DNA from: Tetrahymena thermophila SB210
Lineage: Eukaryota > Ciliophora > Oligohymenophorea > Hymenostomatida > Tetrahymenidae
Direction of reading: 5' to 3'
Assembly: GCF_000189635.1 (NCBI RefSeq)
Contig: NW_002476387.1
Span: forward strand, 558,001 to 622,000
Length of the DNA: 64,000 bases
Shown: in pieces, positions 38,001 to 50,700 of the stretch
Layout: every line of letters starts with the position of its first letter
Numbering within the stretch: the stretch's first letter is position 1
Notes under the pieces: model-generated
Seen by the model: the letters and a program-made list of their open reading frames with translations, nothing else
Databases searched by the model: none
Told to the model about the DNA's origin: nothing
Program-made: the position numbers and the translations under genes

Positions 38001-40312
38001 ATGGAGATCCTTTAAGATTTGCCTAACAAGCTTTTGAATGGATTTAAGGCCGTTTTAGATATGAAATGTGAAGACTATGTGGATCTTTACCATACAAGCA
38101 AGGCTCATATATATAACATGATCCACCCTTTTGTCCATTAATACGAAACAAAATATTAAAATTTAGTTAATTAGTATCATCTTGATACTTTTGACCAAGT
38201 TGTCTTGAGTCTCTTCGCAGTATTAGTTCTTTACAAAATCGTTAAATCTATCTAAAGATTTGTAGAGTTCATATTTTCAGGTATTTAATCATATTAAAAG
38301 AATTGATTTAGTTATTCTTTTTGGTTTTCATTTTCGATTATTTTTTAAAGATAAAAAATGTCAATTAAAAGTCTTAAATTATTAAACCAAAAACATTTAC
38401 TAAGACCTAATCATTTCAATGAATTATTAAATCTTTATTAATTTAAATAAAGATAAAGAAAGATCCTTTAAGGCTTACATTTTCTACCTTCTTGTTACTT
38501 ATCTTCCTTTTGCCAAAAAGAAACTTGAAGCTGATTTGGCTAAGGTTGAAACCTAATTTTATGAAGCATGCTGCAAGAATACTGAAAAAAGATGCCCAAA
38601 ATTACCAGCAAAGGGTATGAAGTCTTCAACTTTGCAAAAGCGTATTTAAGAATGGGTTTAAAGAGATGAATAAATTTCAGGAACTGGTAAGATATCAGGA
38701 TCTCGTTACTGCGATGATACAGAATACGAAAATGAAATCAAGAACTTCACAAGTAATAATATATAAATAAATTGTAAATATAAATGAATTTAAAAAACAA
38801 AATATTATAAAATAGAGGATTTCTTATATCACAACCCTTTGCATTACGAAATCTTCCCTGCTACTAGACAAATGGAAGCAGAAATTATTAAAATGACTTG
38901 TAATATGTTCGGTTCAGACGATGGTTATGGCTACACTACTTCTGGAGGTACTGAAAGTATTTTAATGGCTGTTTTAGCTCACAGAAATTATGCCGCTAAG
39001 TTCAGAAATGTCACAGAACCCAATTTGTAATTTCAATTTTAAGTTTGAATTTTAAATAATATAATAAATTTTGATCATTAATATAGAGTTATGTCTAGAA
39101 CTGCTCACCCTGCATTCAATAAAGCTTGCAAATACTTCAAAATTAAGTGTATTAGAGTTGGTACCAATGATAAGGCCGAAGTTGACCTCAAGTAACTTGA
39201 AAGTAGAATTGACTCAAACACTATTATGGTAATAATAAATTAAATATTTAAGTAGCGAACTTTGATCATTTTCTTTAATTTTATTAGATTGTTGGTTCAG
39301 TTCCAAGCTATCCCTATGGAGTAATTGATGATATTCCCGCTTTAGCTAAGATTGCAAAAGCCCACAAAATTGGACTTCACGTTGATTGCTGTCTTGGTGG
39401 TTTTGTTGTAGCCTTTGCCAAAGATTATGGTCTTTAAATTAAGCCTTTCGACTTTACAGTTGATGGTATATTAAATATATTTTGTAAAAAATTGAAATGG
39501 TTAAATTTTTTAATTAATAAAAAAAGGAGTTACATCTATCAGTTGTGATCACCATAAATATGCCTTAGCACCAAAGGGAATTTCAGTGGTTATGTTCAAA
39601 ACTAAGGAATTGAGACATCAAACATACACCTCTGTAAGTGACTGGCCTGGTGGTTTCTATGCCACTCCTTCTGTTTGTGGTTCAAAGCCTGGTGCTCCTA
39701 TTGCAGGTGCTTGGTATGCTATGATGTATCATGGACGTGAAGGGTAGATATTTTAATTTATTTTAATTCTTTCAATCTATCCATATATACCTTAATTAAT
39801 CTATTTTTACTTTAATCTATAGTTATGTCGAAAAATCCAAAGCTATTTCTACTGCTACTTAAGCTATCGTTAAAGCTATAAGAGAATTACCTGAATTATA
39901 AGAGTTGGATGTTATTGGTAATCCTTGTACCTGCTCTCTTGCTATTATTTACAAGAAAGAAACTAAGCGTAATATTTATCACCTTGAAGGAGCTTTATCA
40001 AAGTTAGGATGGAAATTCTCTGGTATTTAACTTCCTCCTGCTATATAAATTTCCATGAACCACGGTATTGCTAATCGTACAAAGGAATTAATCAAGGATT
40101 TGAAGAACTGCGTCAAAGACGTAAAAAAACATCTTTTTTATCACAAATATAAATAAAAATTTATATAATAAAATAAATAGGTTGCAGAAAATCCAGAAAA
40201 GTATAAGGATAGCTCAAGTGCATCTATGTATGGTGCATCCGTTAAGGTGCCTGATATTAAAACTCTTGACAGAGTTCTTGACGCTGTTGTTGACAGCTTC
40301 TTAAAGCTTTGA
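38001..40312 (+). CDS. SGPL1: sphingosine-1-phosphate lyase (PLP-dependent)
   Basis: PLP enzyme that cleaves phosphorylated long-chain bases to phosphoethanolamine and a fatty aldehyde, the exit step of sphingolipid breakdown, normally at the ER. Start ATG 38001, stop TGA 40310-40312. Introns include 38281-38452 and 38753-38815, plus shorter ones near 39027, 39230, 39466, 39746 and 40125. An N-terminal hydrophobic stretch ([15 protein letters not shown], about residue 70) fits the single membrane anchor. Family motifs follow in order: [65 protein letters not shown] and [17 protein letters not shown]. The lysine of the HHKY motif should form the Schiff base with PLP; the usual text is [15 protein letters not shown] and the C-terminal domain follow. 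Length is about 570 residues, normal for the family. All catalytic landmarks are present. Confidence 0.95.
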
Positions 40313-41990
40313 AAATATGTATATAAAATTACAAGATAAGCAGATATTTTATTGTATAAAATGAATTGAATCTATATATATATATATATTTGTATTCTTT
40401 TAACTTTAAATAGTCACTTTTAATTTCATCAAAGATATTTTTGATTTGAGAATCTTCCTTTAATTAGTTGGTTTCTTGAATTTTTTATTTAATAATATTA
40501 TCTGTTTGTCTGTGTATATGCAGTGAAATGAGAAATTTGCAAAGAGAAAGAGTAAAACTAAACAGAATCTCAACAAATATTGTAAATAATCTTTAAATTT
40601 CGTAATCATATGTGACTTGCTATAAAATCAAACTATTTTTATAATGAAAATAGCATGTCTTAGCTGGTATTTAAAATTCGTTTGATGGTAAAAAGTTTGT
40701 TGTTACTCAAAAAAATTAGAAACGATGGTATTTTTTTGTTTTTTAATTTGGAAAACACTAGATTCAATTTTACTTTTACTAATTAATCAAAATAATTCAC
40801 AAATTTCTGTGTAATTAAAAAATTTATTTCTAAATGAGTAGTAATTCTGATTAATTTTTTTCCTAATTTTTTGTATTACTTAAACAAGTACTTATCATTT
40901 CAAAATTAATCAGTATAATTATCAATGACATCATTTTATTTGAATGACACTTAACTTACTTTATATTCAAAAATTATTATCATTTCTTTTCAAAAAAATG
41001 AAATTATAATTTTAAAACAATTATTTTCATTTAATCAATTAATTACTTATTTGTATAAAAATTTTGCAATCATATACCATAAATTATATTTTAGCAATAT
41101 TTTACCCAGAATTTATATAAGTAGTTTCAGTAAAAAATTATTATTTAATTAGTTTTTTTTTATTCTAAGTTAATTTATGAATAAATTTAAAATATTTTAA
41201 CTTTGAATGTATATGAAATAATTTAAATTTAAATTGATTTTTATGAACTAATAGCTTTAAAAATACTATAATTTTCATATGCATACACAACACAGAAGAA
41301 AATAATATAAAATTAAAGCTTAAGAAATATTCATACTTTAAATATATTAAAGGTAGCATTGCATAAAAATCTTATTATTATAAATATCATCACCAAGATT
41401 CATTCTTAAATAATTGATTTTTTAAAATGTTAGAAATATTTCATATCTAAAATATTTTTTAATTCAGAAATATTTTTTTGTGAATGGTAAATAATTTATT
41501 TGTATCAATTTAAATTCTATTTGTTATTTAGCATGTCAAATATTTTCATTGATATTCAACTTATTCTTAAACATTTAATAAAAAATATAATAAATTTTAA
41601 ATGTAGATTTTTTATTTTTTTTTTGAAATTAACATTTTTTTGATAAAAAATTATTTGGCACATCAAAATAATCAAAATTAAAATATTTTAAATTTATTTG
41701 AAATAGTTGAAAGAGGGTAATTTTAAATAAGTTGATTATAAATTATTTTTATTTATTTATTCACTGAATGATAATAATTATAAGAAATAGCTTATTAAAT
41801 ATCATTCAGATTTTTGAATTTGATTTTGTCAGCAAAAAAAATTAATGACTAAAAGATCAAACGTTATCATTATTTGAAAAAGAGTCTTTAATTAAAATAA
41901 AAAATATATCCAATTAGAATTGATAGATATTATTTTTAAATTATCAAATCATTCATTTATTTAGAGTAAATCTTTCTTATAAACTAACAA
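40313..41990. other. intergenic, A+T-rich, no gene seen
   Basis: About 1.7 kb between the lyase and TBC1D31 genes. It holds a (TA)n run at 40373-40389 and many A/T homopolymers. The minus-strand frame at 41165-41359 is low-complexity and has no support. A minus-strand hydrophobic frame near 40430-40600 lacks a start. Confidence 0.55.
40373..40389. repeat. (TA)n dinucleotide run
   Basis: Short TA microsatellite about 60 bases downstream of the S1P lyase stop codon, likely within its 3' UTR or end region. Confidence 0.75.
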
Positions 41991-44900
41991 ATGAAGATTA
42001 GCTAACAACAGAAATTATCTTTAGTAAATAGAACAGGCAAGCTTGAGGCAAAAAAAGAATCAGGTATATAATTTACTTTTAAAATAGCTTAATGGCTTTG
42101 CTTTTTTTTCAAATTGCAAAATAGATATAATAATATAAATTAAAAAGGCTAGTAGTTTTCAATATTTTTTTCAAATTTTAAAGGTTAAGATGGGCTTTGT
42201 GATGTGATTAATTTCAAAACTTTAAAGAAAGGAAATTGGCATTCATTTAAATTACAGTTTGATTCTAAAGGTATGAAAACTATTAAGTTGAGATTAAGAG
42301 AGATAGTGATTTAAATTCAAATTTGTTTAAAAAAAAGGAGCAACATATGGATGCTTAGATTAAGCAGGTAATGTTACATTGTTTTATCTGGATAAAAACA
42401 GATACACTAATGTTGACGTTTAAGTAGATTCTTCTAATTTGACATTCATAGGTAATTAATTATTAGCTTAGAATATCGCTTTATAAATAAATATTATTTT
42501 TATAAGAAAAACCAACTGGATACTTAGCTGTTTCAAATGCAGATTGTTCAATTTCGATTTACAGCATTCTTAGTAATTTAAACAAAAATTTAATCTGTTT
42601 TAATTTATTTTGTTTAATTATTTTAGGTGGAAAGCTCATCTAGCAATTAAAATGGCACACATTTAAGATTAAAAGTAATTAAACTCTATTTACTTTATTA
42701 TTTATAAATTTTAAGATATTTTTTGATATTAACCTTTGTCTTTTATTTAAAAGAGCTACAAGTTAATCATATGAGCGGATATCTACTTTCTGTAAGCTCT
42801 GATAACTGTACTATATGGAATATAAATACATATGAAAGAAGAAAATCATTTTTTGTTAAAAACACAAGATACGCTCAAGGTTGTCTTACTCCTGCAGGTG
42901 AACACCTTATTACATTGTCTTAAGTAAATTCGAATTCTAAGTAGGCTAAACTCATTGATTATTTTATTAAATATAGAATGGATTAGTTGAGTGTCATAAT
43001 ACAGACACTTTGAAAATAGAAAAAAAAGAAGAAATTGGTCTGAAATTAAAGTAAGCTCACTTAGATATTTCAGCTGAAGGAGTATATATTGCTATTTGTG
43101 GAGATTCGAATTATTGCTTAATTGGAAGATTGGACTGCTAATAAGGATTTGATTTTGAACTCTATGAGTTACCAAATAATATTTAATCTGTTAAAAAAAT
43201 AAAATTTATAAGGAATAGCTTGCTAACACTCTTGGGAAGCGATGAAAAAATATATGTTCTCTCAGCTGAAAATAATATGGAAATTGTATTATGCTTTGAG
43301 TTGCCTAGTCGTAAAGTAAACAAATTATTAAACAATTAACAAATATTTAAAAATCATAATTCAATATTAAAATAGGGAATAGTTGACTATGATTTAAATA
43401 TTGATGCTAAATATTTAGTTGTAATCAGCACTTTAGGAGAAAAGTATGTCTATGATTTTCATTAGTTGATAGCTAATTAAAAGAAGTAAGCCAATTAATT
43501 TATAAATCCTGTTAAAAGAATAATGAATTTTTTTAAATTAATAGGCATCAATAAGATGTCACGATGAAGAAAGGATCATTTAGCAGATAGACTCTAACAA
43601 GAATGGATTTAGATGAACTCAAATAAACTCTCTTTTACTAAACTAAAGAGAATTAAATGAAATATGCAAATTCTAAAAAATAAAAGCATGAAGGAAAAAT
43701 TAATGGAGAGACAAATATGATTATGCTTGATAGAGTAGGCGGAGCTACTCCCGAAGTAGAGATCTTTGTAAATGGAAAACGCTAGGATTAGTATGATATT
43801 CAAAATTAAAAATCTTCTTTCTTGGATAGAGAAAAATTGAGAGAATTTTTGAGCAGATTTGGGTACTTTCCTGAAAAGCATAGAGTTGTTGTATGGAATT
43901 ACTTGTTAAAGCTGCCTTCTAACTATGAAGCTTTTGATAACTTAGCACGTAAGGGTTTGCATCCAAACTACTTAAATTTGAAAAGTACTTTCCCAATACA
44001 ATCTGACAAATTATACTATAGGACACAAAGAATTTTATCTTGCCTTGCACACTATTGTCCTGTCTTTGCTTAATTAGATTACATGCCAGCTTTTGTTTTT
44101 CCTTTTGTTAAACTATTAGGAACAAATGAAGCATTTTGTTTTGAAGTTATCCTGAGCTTTTTAGTTCAGTGGGGATAATTTTTCTTTGAATTCGCTCCAA
44201 ATCCTCCTGTTAGCTATCTTAAAGCATTTATGGAACTGCTGGAGTATCATGAACCTCAACTTCACGCTCAGCTTAATCAAAATATACCTCACACTTAGCT
44301 CTTCAATACTATTTGGAGCTCATTACAAGTTGTTTTAACTGACGTCCTAAAGCGTGAAGACTGGCTTTGCTTTATTGATTTCTTAGTAGCTCACAGTGAA
44401 AAACCTGATTTATTATTACATATACTAGTAGCATACTTTACATATTTTAAAAGACATATCATTTCTTTCACAACAGGATCATAACTGCTTCGTTTCTTTT
44501 AGCAAGATCATTAAATTAGAATTTAAAATTTACTTTAAGATGCTCTTGAATACCGCAATAGAACCCCACCAAGAATTCCTTAAGCAGTTGTTCTTTAGGA
44601 TAATCTTCCTTTAACTAGTGAACAATACCCTATTTTTAACTTTTACCCAAAGTTTTCACTTGACTAACATAAAGAAATAAGAGAATAAATTATACAAGAA
44701 GAATTAAAGGCAACAGAAAAGAAGAGAACTTTGAAAGAACTTAATACACTTTAGTAATAATTAAATGATCTTGAAAAGCTGTATGAAGAAAAATAAGATG
44801 CATTAATGAGGCATGAAAGAGAAAGAAGAGAAATTATAACATATGAATAAGAAATGAGATACTCAAAACTAGTTGATGCAGAAAGACAAGTAAGAGAAGA

Positions 44901-46508
44901 AAGATTGCAATAAATGAAAAAACTAGAAGAAGAATCAAGAAAAGCAATATAAATAGCTGAGAATTCAAGAAAAGCTGATCTAGATTTTATAGATTAAGAA
45001 TTGTAAAAGAAGAGAGCAAACGACAATAAGTTTATAGCTTCCAAAATGGAGGAAGAAGCTATTTTGAACTTAGAGTTAAAAACAGCAGGAAGAATCAATG
45101 AAGTTTTAAACACAAAAACCAAAGACTAAAATATTTAATCAATAACTCTGCAAGCAGAGATAGCTCAAAAAAGATTAGATATGAAATACAAATAAATGGA
45201 ACAATAAATTGATTAGTAAATCGAGGAAGAGAACATCAGATAAGACCACATTCTTTAAAGAAAAGCTGTAAAATTTTACATTATCAAATTTTATCTAAAA
45301 ATGTTTAAAAAATAAATAAATTTTTAAAAAAATCAAAAGCTTTTAAAAGCTTGAAAATAAATTTTTCAATTGCTTAAATAAAAATGCTAAAAGCTGATTT
45401 TAACGCATATTTTCTCTTTAGATTTAAAATAAAAAAATAAATTATTCTGTGAAAAAATTTATGAAAATTTCATTTAATTAAAATATTTAATAATAATTTT
45501 TGCTTAAAAAAATAAAATCTAAATTGTTAAAATTTTAAAAATAAATAGCTTTAAAGGGAAATTGAGGATGACGTTTCAAAATAAAGAGAGATAAAGGGAC
45601 AACTTTTAGCTGAAGAGTTTGAAAGAGAATTAAAATTAGCTGAAATTGAAAGAGACAGACGCATCTAAAGAATTGAGGATAATGAAAAAATTAAATAATA
45701 AGAATTCTTGCAACTTTATAAATTGCAGGATGATGTTTTAAATTAACAATAAAATTAACTAGTTAAAACTCTTTAAGACAAAGACCTAGATGCTAACAAA
45801 GCTAGATAAGAAGAAAGGTTAAGAATCATAGAATAAGAAAATAGATAAAAGCTATATGAGCTTGAGGAACACAGAAGTAAAATTAAGGATATTACTTCTC
45901 ATTTAAAGAGAGCAGAAGCAGAGGATTAAATCTAGGTGTTTAGAAATACTATGTTGCAAAACTAATTAGATGAAGAGAAGAAATTATAAAAAGAAATAGA
46001 GCAAATATAAAAAGATAGAAAAGCTTAAAGAGAACTTTAGCAAGATTTAGAGTTTAAATAATAAGAATTCGCTTAATCTGAGCAATACAAAAGAATATTG
46101 AAGTAAAATGAAGAATTTATTAGAAGAACTGAAGAAGAGAAATACAGAGACTTTTAAAATAAGCTTAACTAATAATTTGAGTAGTAATAACAAGAAGAAG
46201 AAATGAAAAACCAAAAGTATCAATACTCTCCATCTTAATAAAATACTTACAGTCCTTATTATCAAGATACCTATGGTAACTATAATTAGAGTAATAATTA
46301 CAATAATGGATTTAATCAAAGCAATAATTATCAATACAATAAAAGCATACCAAATAATGGCCAGTATTATAACAACACTTATAACAATAGCAACTATAAT
46401 AATCCTAACTTATAAAATAATAACAATAACTCATATCCCAATCAAAATGAGTATTCATAAAATTATCTTCAAGACTCCATAAACTAGCATTCTTCAATGG
46501 AGGCATGA
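41991..46508 (+). CDS. TBC1D31: TBC1D31 (WDR67) homologue: WD40 + TBC + coiled coil
   Basis: Start ATG 41991, stop TGA 46506-46508. The first half is split by many short introns (the first is 42064-42183) and encodes WD40-type strands (GYLAVSNADCSISIYS, GYLLSVSSDNCTIWNINT). A continuous exon from about 43550 then gives a TBC domain (43820-44560: REKLREFLSRFGYFPEKHR, AHYCPVFAQLDYMPAF, ILSFLVQWGQFFFEFAPNPP). The signature segment YPIFNFYPKFSLD follows, and then a long Glu/Arg/Lys coiled coil interrupted by one intron (about 45270-45551). The tail is Tyr/Asn/Gln-rich and low-complexity. The order and the NPP and YP(I/V)FNxYPKF motifs match animal TBC1D31, a centriolar satellite protein needed for ciliogenesis. 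The first TBC signature reads IQSDKLY, so the arginine finger of active Rab GAPs is missing; the domain is probably a scaffold. About 1,200 residues. Confidence 0.88.
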
Positions 46509-47762
46509 ATGAAGATTCAATAATATGGCATAATAGTATAGTGTTTTATATTTTTTTGAGTAAATTGTAATTTATATGCTTTTTAAGTTTTTGTTTTAAA
46601 AGATATATTAAAATAAAATATTAAAAAATTTACAACTTACAAGTTATTTTTATCAATTAAAAATTTTTCAAATTTACTTTTTAAAATTAATTAATCATTA
46701 TTAATCTTTTTGGGAAGTTTTATATTATTATTTAAATAGTTAAAAATTACATCTATTAGGTCTTAAATAAGAATTTACACAATAATATAACTATCTAAAA
46801 TTATTTGCTTAAAAATACATTAACTAAATTTTATTTGATAAAAAAAAACCACATGCGACTATTTTTTACATATGAAGCCATTATAAAAGAAGATTTAATT
46901 AATAAAATTAAAATATTACTTTATGAAGCTATTTGTTAAGTATATTAATTACTTGATACATTAAATATTGAAATATAAAATTTTCGTATGAAATTAAATT
47001 TTTTTTGTGGCTACTTTTTAATTATACATGAAATATTAATATAAAGAATCATAATATTTTTTATGAAACTATAAAGCAATTTTTAATTATAAAATAATAT
47101 CAGAAACAAGCGATATTTTAATCTTATGTTTAAATAAAGTTGCCATAAATATTCTATGTGATAGTCTTACTTTATTGGTTGGAGCCTATTGGATGAAAGA
47201 ATCACTTTTCATATTTTTGTTATAGTTAGAAGTTAACATAAATTAATATTTTATTGAAAGGTATATTTCATTATATAAATAGTTTGAATCAATTAGCTAA
47301 CTAAAATTTTAATTTATAAAATTTAAAAAATAGATGTAAAAAGAAGTAGTTTTTTTATATGATTTAATAATTTTTAAAGAGGACTTAATAGTTTTTAATT
47401 ATCATCAAAATTCGAAAATAATAAAGATACTAGATATTTTTAATAAGAATATGGCGTTTATTATTGATTAGTAAATCATTAATAAGCTTAATTAAGTTCA
47501 AGAATAAAAATAATTCAAATTTTTATGAGGAATTTTTATCAACCTTAAAATATTTACCATCAATAATTTTAATATTCAATTAAAAAGCCTGCTACATACT
47601 TTTTAAAGCTAATAGTAACATTTATAATTTCTTATAAACTTTTTAGGTTTTTATATTATAAAGCAATTTTGAGAAACATTATTTCAATTTATATATATCT
47701 ATATTTCTCAAAGCAAGAGTTATTTTTTAAAAGTATTTGCAACTAAAGAATAGGTTAATAAC
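46509..47762. other. intergenic, A+T-rich
   Basis: About 1.25 kb between co-oriented genes. A small G+C-richer island at 47155-47215 stands out from otherwise pure A/T sequence but shows no clear coding frame or tRNA boxes. Nothing else was identified. Confidence 0.5.
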
Positions 47763-50700
47763 ATGTAGAGAAAGAGAAGAAACATTAAAGTTTACACTAT
47801 TTAATCTTTAACTGGCCTAGGTAATTATATTGATTAAAATATCCTATTTAGTTCTGGCCTGAAATAACTCATTCATCTTAAAATTTCGTAATAGATAAGT
47901 AAGATAGAACAAGTAGAAATCCTCTATTTTAGCCAAAAAATAAGAGTACTTGCGAATTTAGCATCCAGAATACTCTTAATGTTTCCCTGAATTAGAAAGC
48001 AGTTGATATTATAGAGTAGCTACAAAAAGAGTTGATTACAAATTATCATGAAGACATTGTAAAATTAACTATTTTGAATCATAGAATACTAAATTAAATT
48101 CCATTTTAATTTATTTTTTTATTGAATCTATAAATAGGCTAAATAAATAGGGACTTGGATAAATAGTTATAAAAAGTAAAAAAATAAATAATTTAGCATA
48201 TCATTTAGCCCTCATACTTTACATTTAATTGTAATCACTAAGCTTCTAACCCGTAAAGTATATATAATATATCTTTTCATTAATAAATAATAGGATACTC
48301 CGCAAGATGAGTAGAGAATTCCAAGGGTTATAGAATCTACTAAAAAGCTTATTTTATTAGCAGAGTCTCTAAGCTGCTAACCAGATGAATTGGTAATTAT
48401 GATTACTTTTAATACTGTTTGATTAACTATTCGCTTTACCAATATAAACTAGGAGTCAAAAGTTTTAGAGCTAATTGAAAAATAGTTTTTATAGATTTAT
48501 ACAAAAATTGAAAATGCATTTGATGAAGAAGCAACTGTTGATAATTCATCTTAAAATACATACATTCATTTAAAAGGAAGAAGAGCATTCAATCTTTTAT
48601 AGGAATTTTGCAATACTTTCACTGAAAATGAGCCTATTTATAAAATACTAGCTTTATCAAAAAGTGAAAGTTTTTAAACTCTTTAAAAGTTAAATAAATA
48701 TACAAAGGTCTTTATTCTAAAAGAAGAAGATAATGATAATGCACATAAAATCTTATCAGATTTAAATATGGAAAAGATTAACATTTTCTTAACTTTGATA
48801 GATAGAATTACAAGCAACTTAGAAACAATAACTAAGAATTTTAAGAACCAATCTTCAGCTTTAGAAAGTGTGCTAAAAAATATACATAGTAGTCAAATGA
48901 TTTAGCCATTTTACGATGCTAAAATTGACTATAATGCAGCTCCTGAAGAAGCTACTTCTTCAATTAGTATGTCTAAAAATACATTTATGTTTTCAGATAG
49001 AAATGGAAAAAAAATTCCAATAGTTTAAGGAAATTTTAATAATAATGATGAGAATAAAGAAGGCTAATCAATGGTTATAGAAGAAAGTGACGAAGACTGT
49101 GATGACGAAGAAGACTATGAACACTACAATAATGAAAATAATCTAGGATAAAATTTAAATAGATTGAGTCGCCATAACAAAATGTAGTTTTAGTAAGCGA
49201 GTAAAAAAAATGAAAAATAAAATGAAGATTCAAACTAAGATCAATTTTCCTTTTAGATTGAATACCTTAAACCAGGTAAATATAACATCTTATAATTATA
49301 ATTAGGCTTTATTTGCTACCTAAAACATTAATTGATAATTTTATATAAAAATATAATTAAATTAATTTATAAATAATTATTAAAAATTAATCATCTGCTT
49401 TAATTTTTACTGGATTAAAAAAAAAATAACAAATCAACACCAATAATTTTTAATTAAAATTACTTAATTAAATTTTTAGGTAACATTCCATGGGATTTGC
49501 AAACTATTAGATCAGAAGGTAAAATTGGAAGTGGAGGTTAGGGCACTGTGTTTAGAGCTTTCGATCCGAAAAAAGAAAGATAAATTGCTTTGAAATTCAC
49601 AAATCTTCCCTTCAATTGGGAAAAATTTAAAGATAGATATTTAGAAGAAATTAGGATTTAATCTTATATGACTTCTAAAAAGATGTCTCATATTTTAGAG
49701 GTAGACAATAAAATTTACATTTATTAAGATAAATATGGGCAATAGTAAAAATATTTGATCAGTTTGATGGAGTTAGGTGTAGGATCTTTGGAGGATTTTA
49801 TCAAAATATGTGCTTAAGAAAATAAAATTATTTCAGATAGACATATTTTTCATATATTTTTCGATATTTTGTAAGGATTATAGCAAATGCATACACTGAA
49901 TTATGCCCACAAAGATATAAAACCGTAAAATATTATTTATTCAATTAAAGATAAATGCTGGAAAATTGCTGATTTTGGGTGCATATAAGTCATTTAAAAT
50001 GGTACAGGAGGAGAAAAGAACGGAGAAATTTCATCTGAGCATTCTTCTAACTTAAAAAAAAATAACAGTTAAAATAGCTCAGATCCCGGTTCCCCAAAAA
50101 ATAATATTCAAAATTATACTAATCGCTTTGCTTAAGAATGCTATGTGACAGGTACTCCTACTTATATGAGTCCAGAACTTTATTCATTATATTAATAGAG
50201 ATAAGAGGTAGGTTTGGTTAATCTAGTTGCTAACGATTTCTACAGCTTGGGTATCACAATTTTAAAATTGAGAGAACTGGAAAAAATTGAAAGAACTAAA
50301 CTAAATGAAAAAATTATGATAAATAGGCTTAGTAGTGATAAACTTAGTAATTTGATAACAATGTTGCTGAATGAAGATTAAGTGTTTCGTAGCTCTTTAT
50401 CATTTAACTCGTTTACTGAGATGTTTTTTAATGAATATTAAGATTATATTAAAACATAAAAGGATGAGGAGTTTAACTATCTAGAAACTGTTTTCAAATA
50501 TGATGAAAATGCTCAAGATAATCTTAACCTTGCTTAAAAGTTAGAGTGTGCTAAAACGTACTAAAATATTAATTTAAGAGAGAAGTGCCTAAGATACTTC
50601 GAAGAGATAGTGAGTGATCCTGAATTTGAAAAATTAGATATCTTTGAAAAGAGAAATATTTTAGTGGAGTAGGTACAAGCCCTCTCTTATTTTGGAGATT

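Noticed and set aside
43609-43881. Minus-strand frame over the TBC1D31 gene
   Set aside because: Antisense shadow of the exon leading into the TBC domain.
46047-46482. Ile/Leu/Thr-rich frames on both strands
   Set aside because: They are out-of-frame readings of the Asn/Tyr/Gln-rich tail and coiled coil of the TBC1D31 gene.
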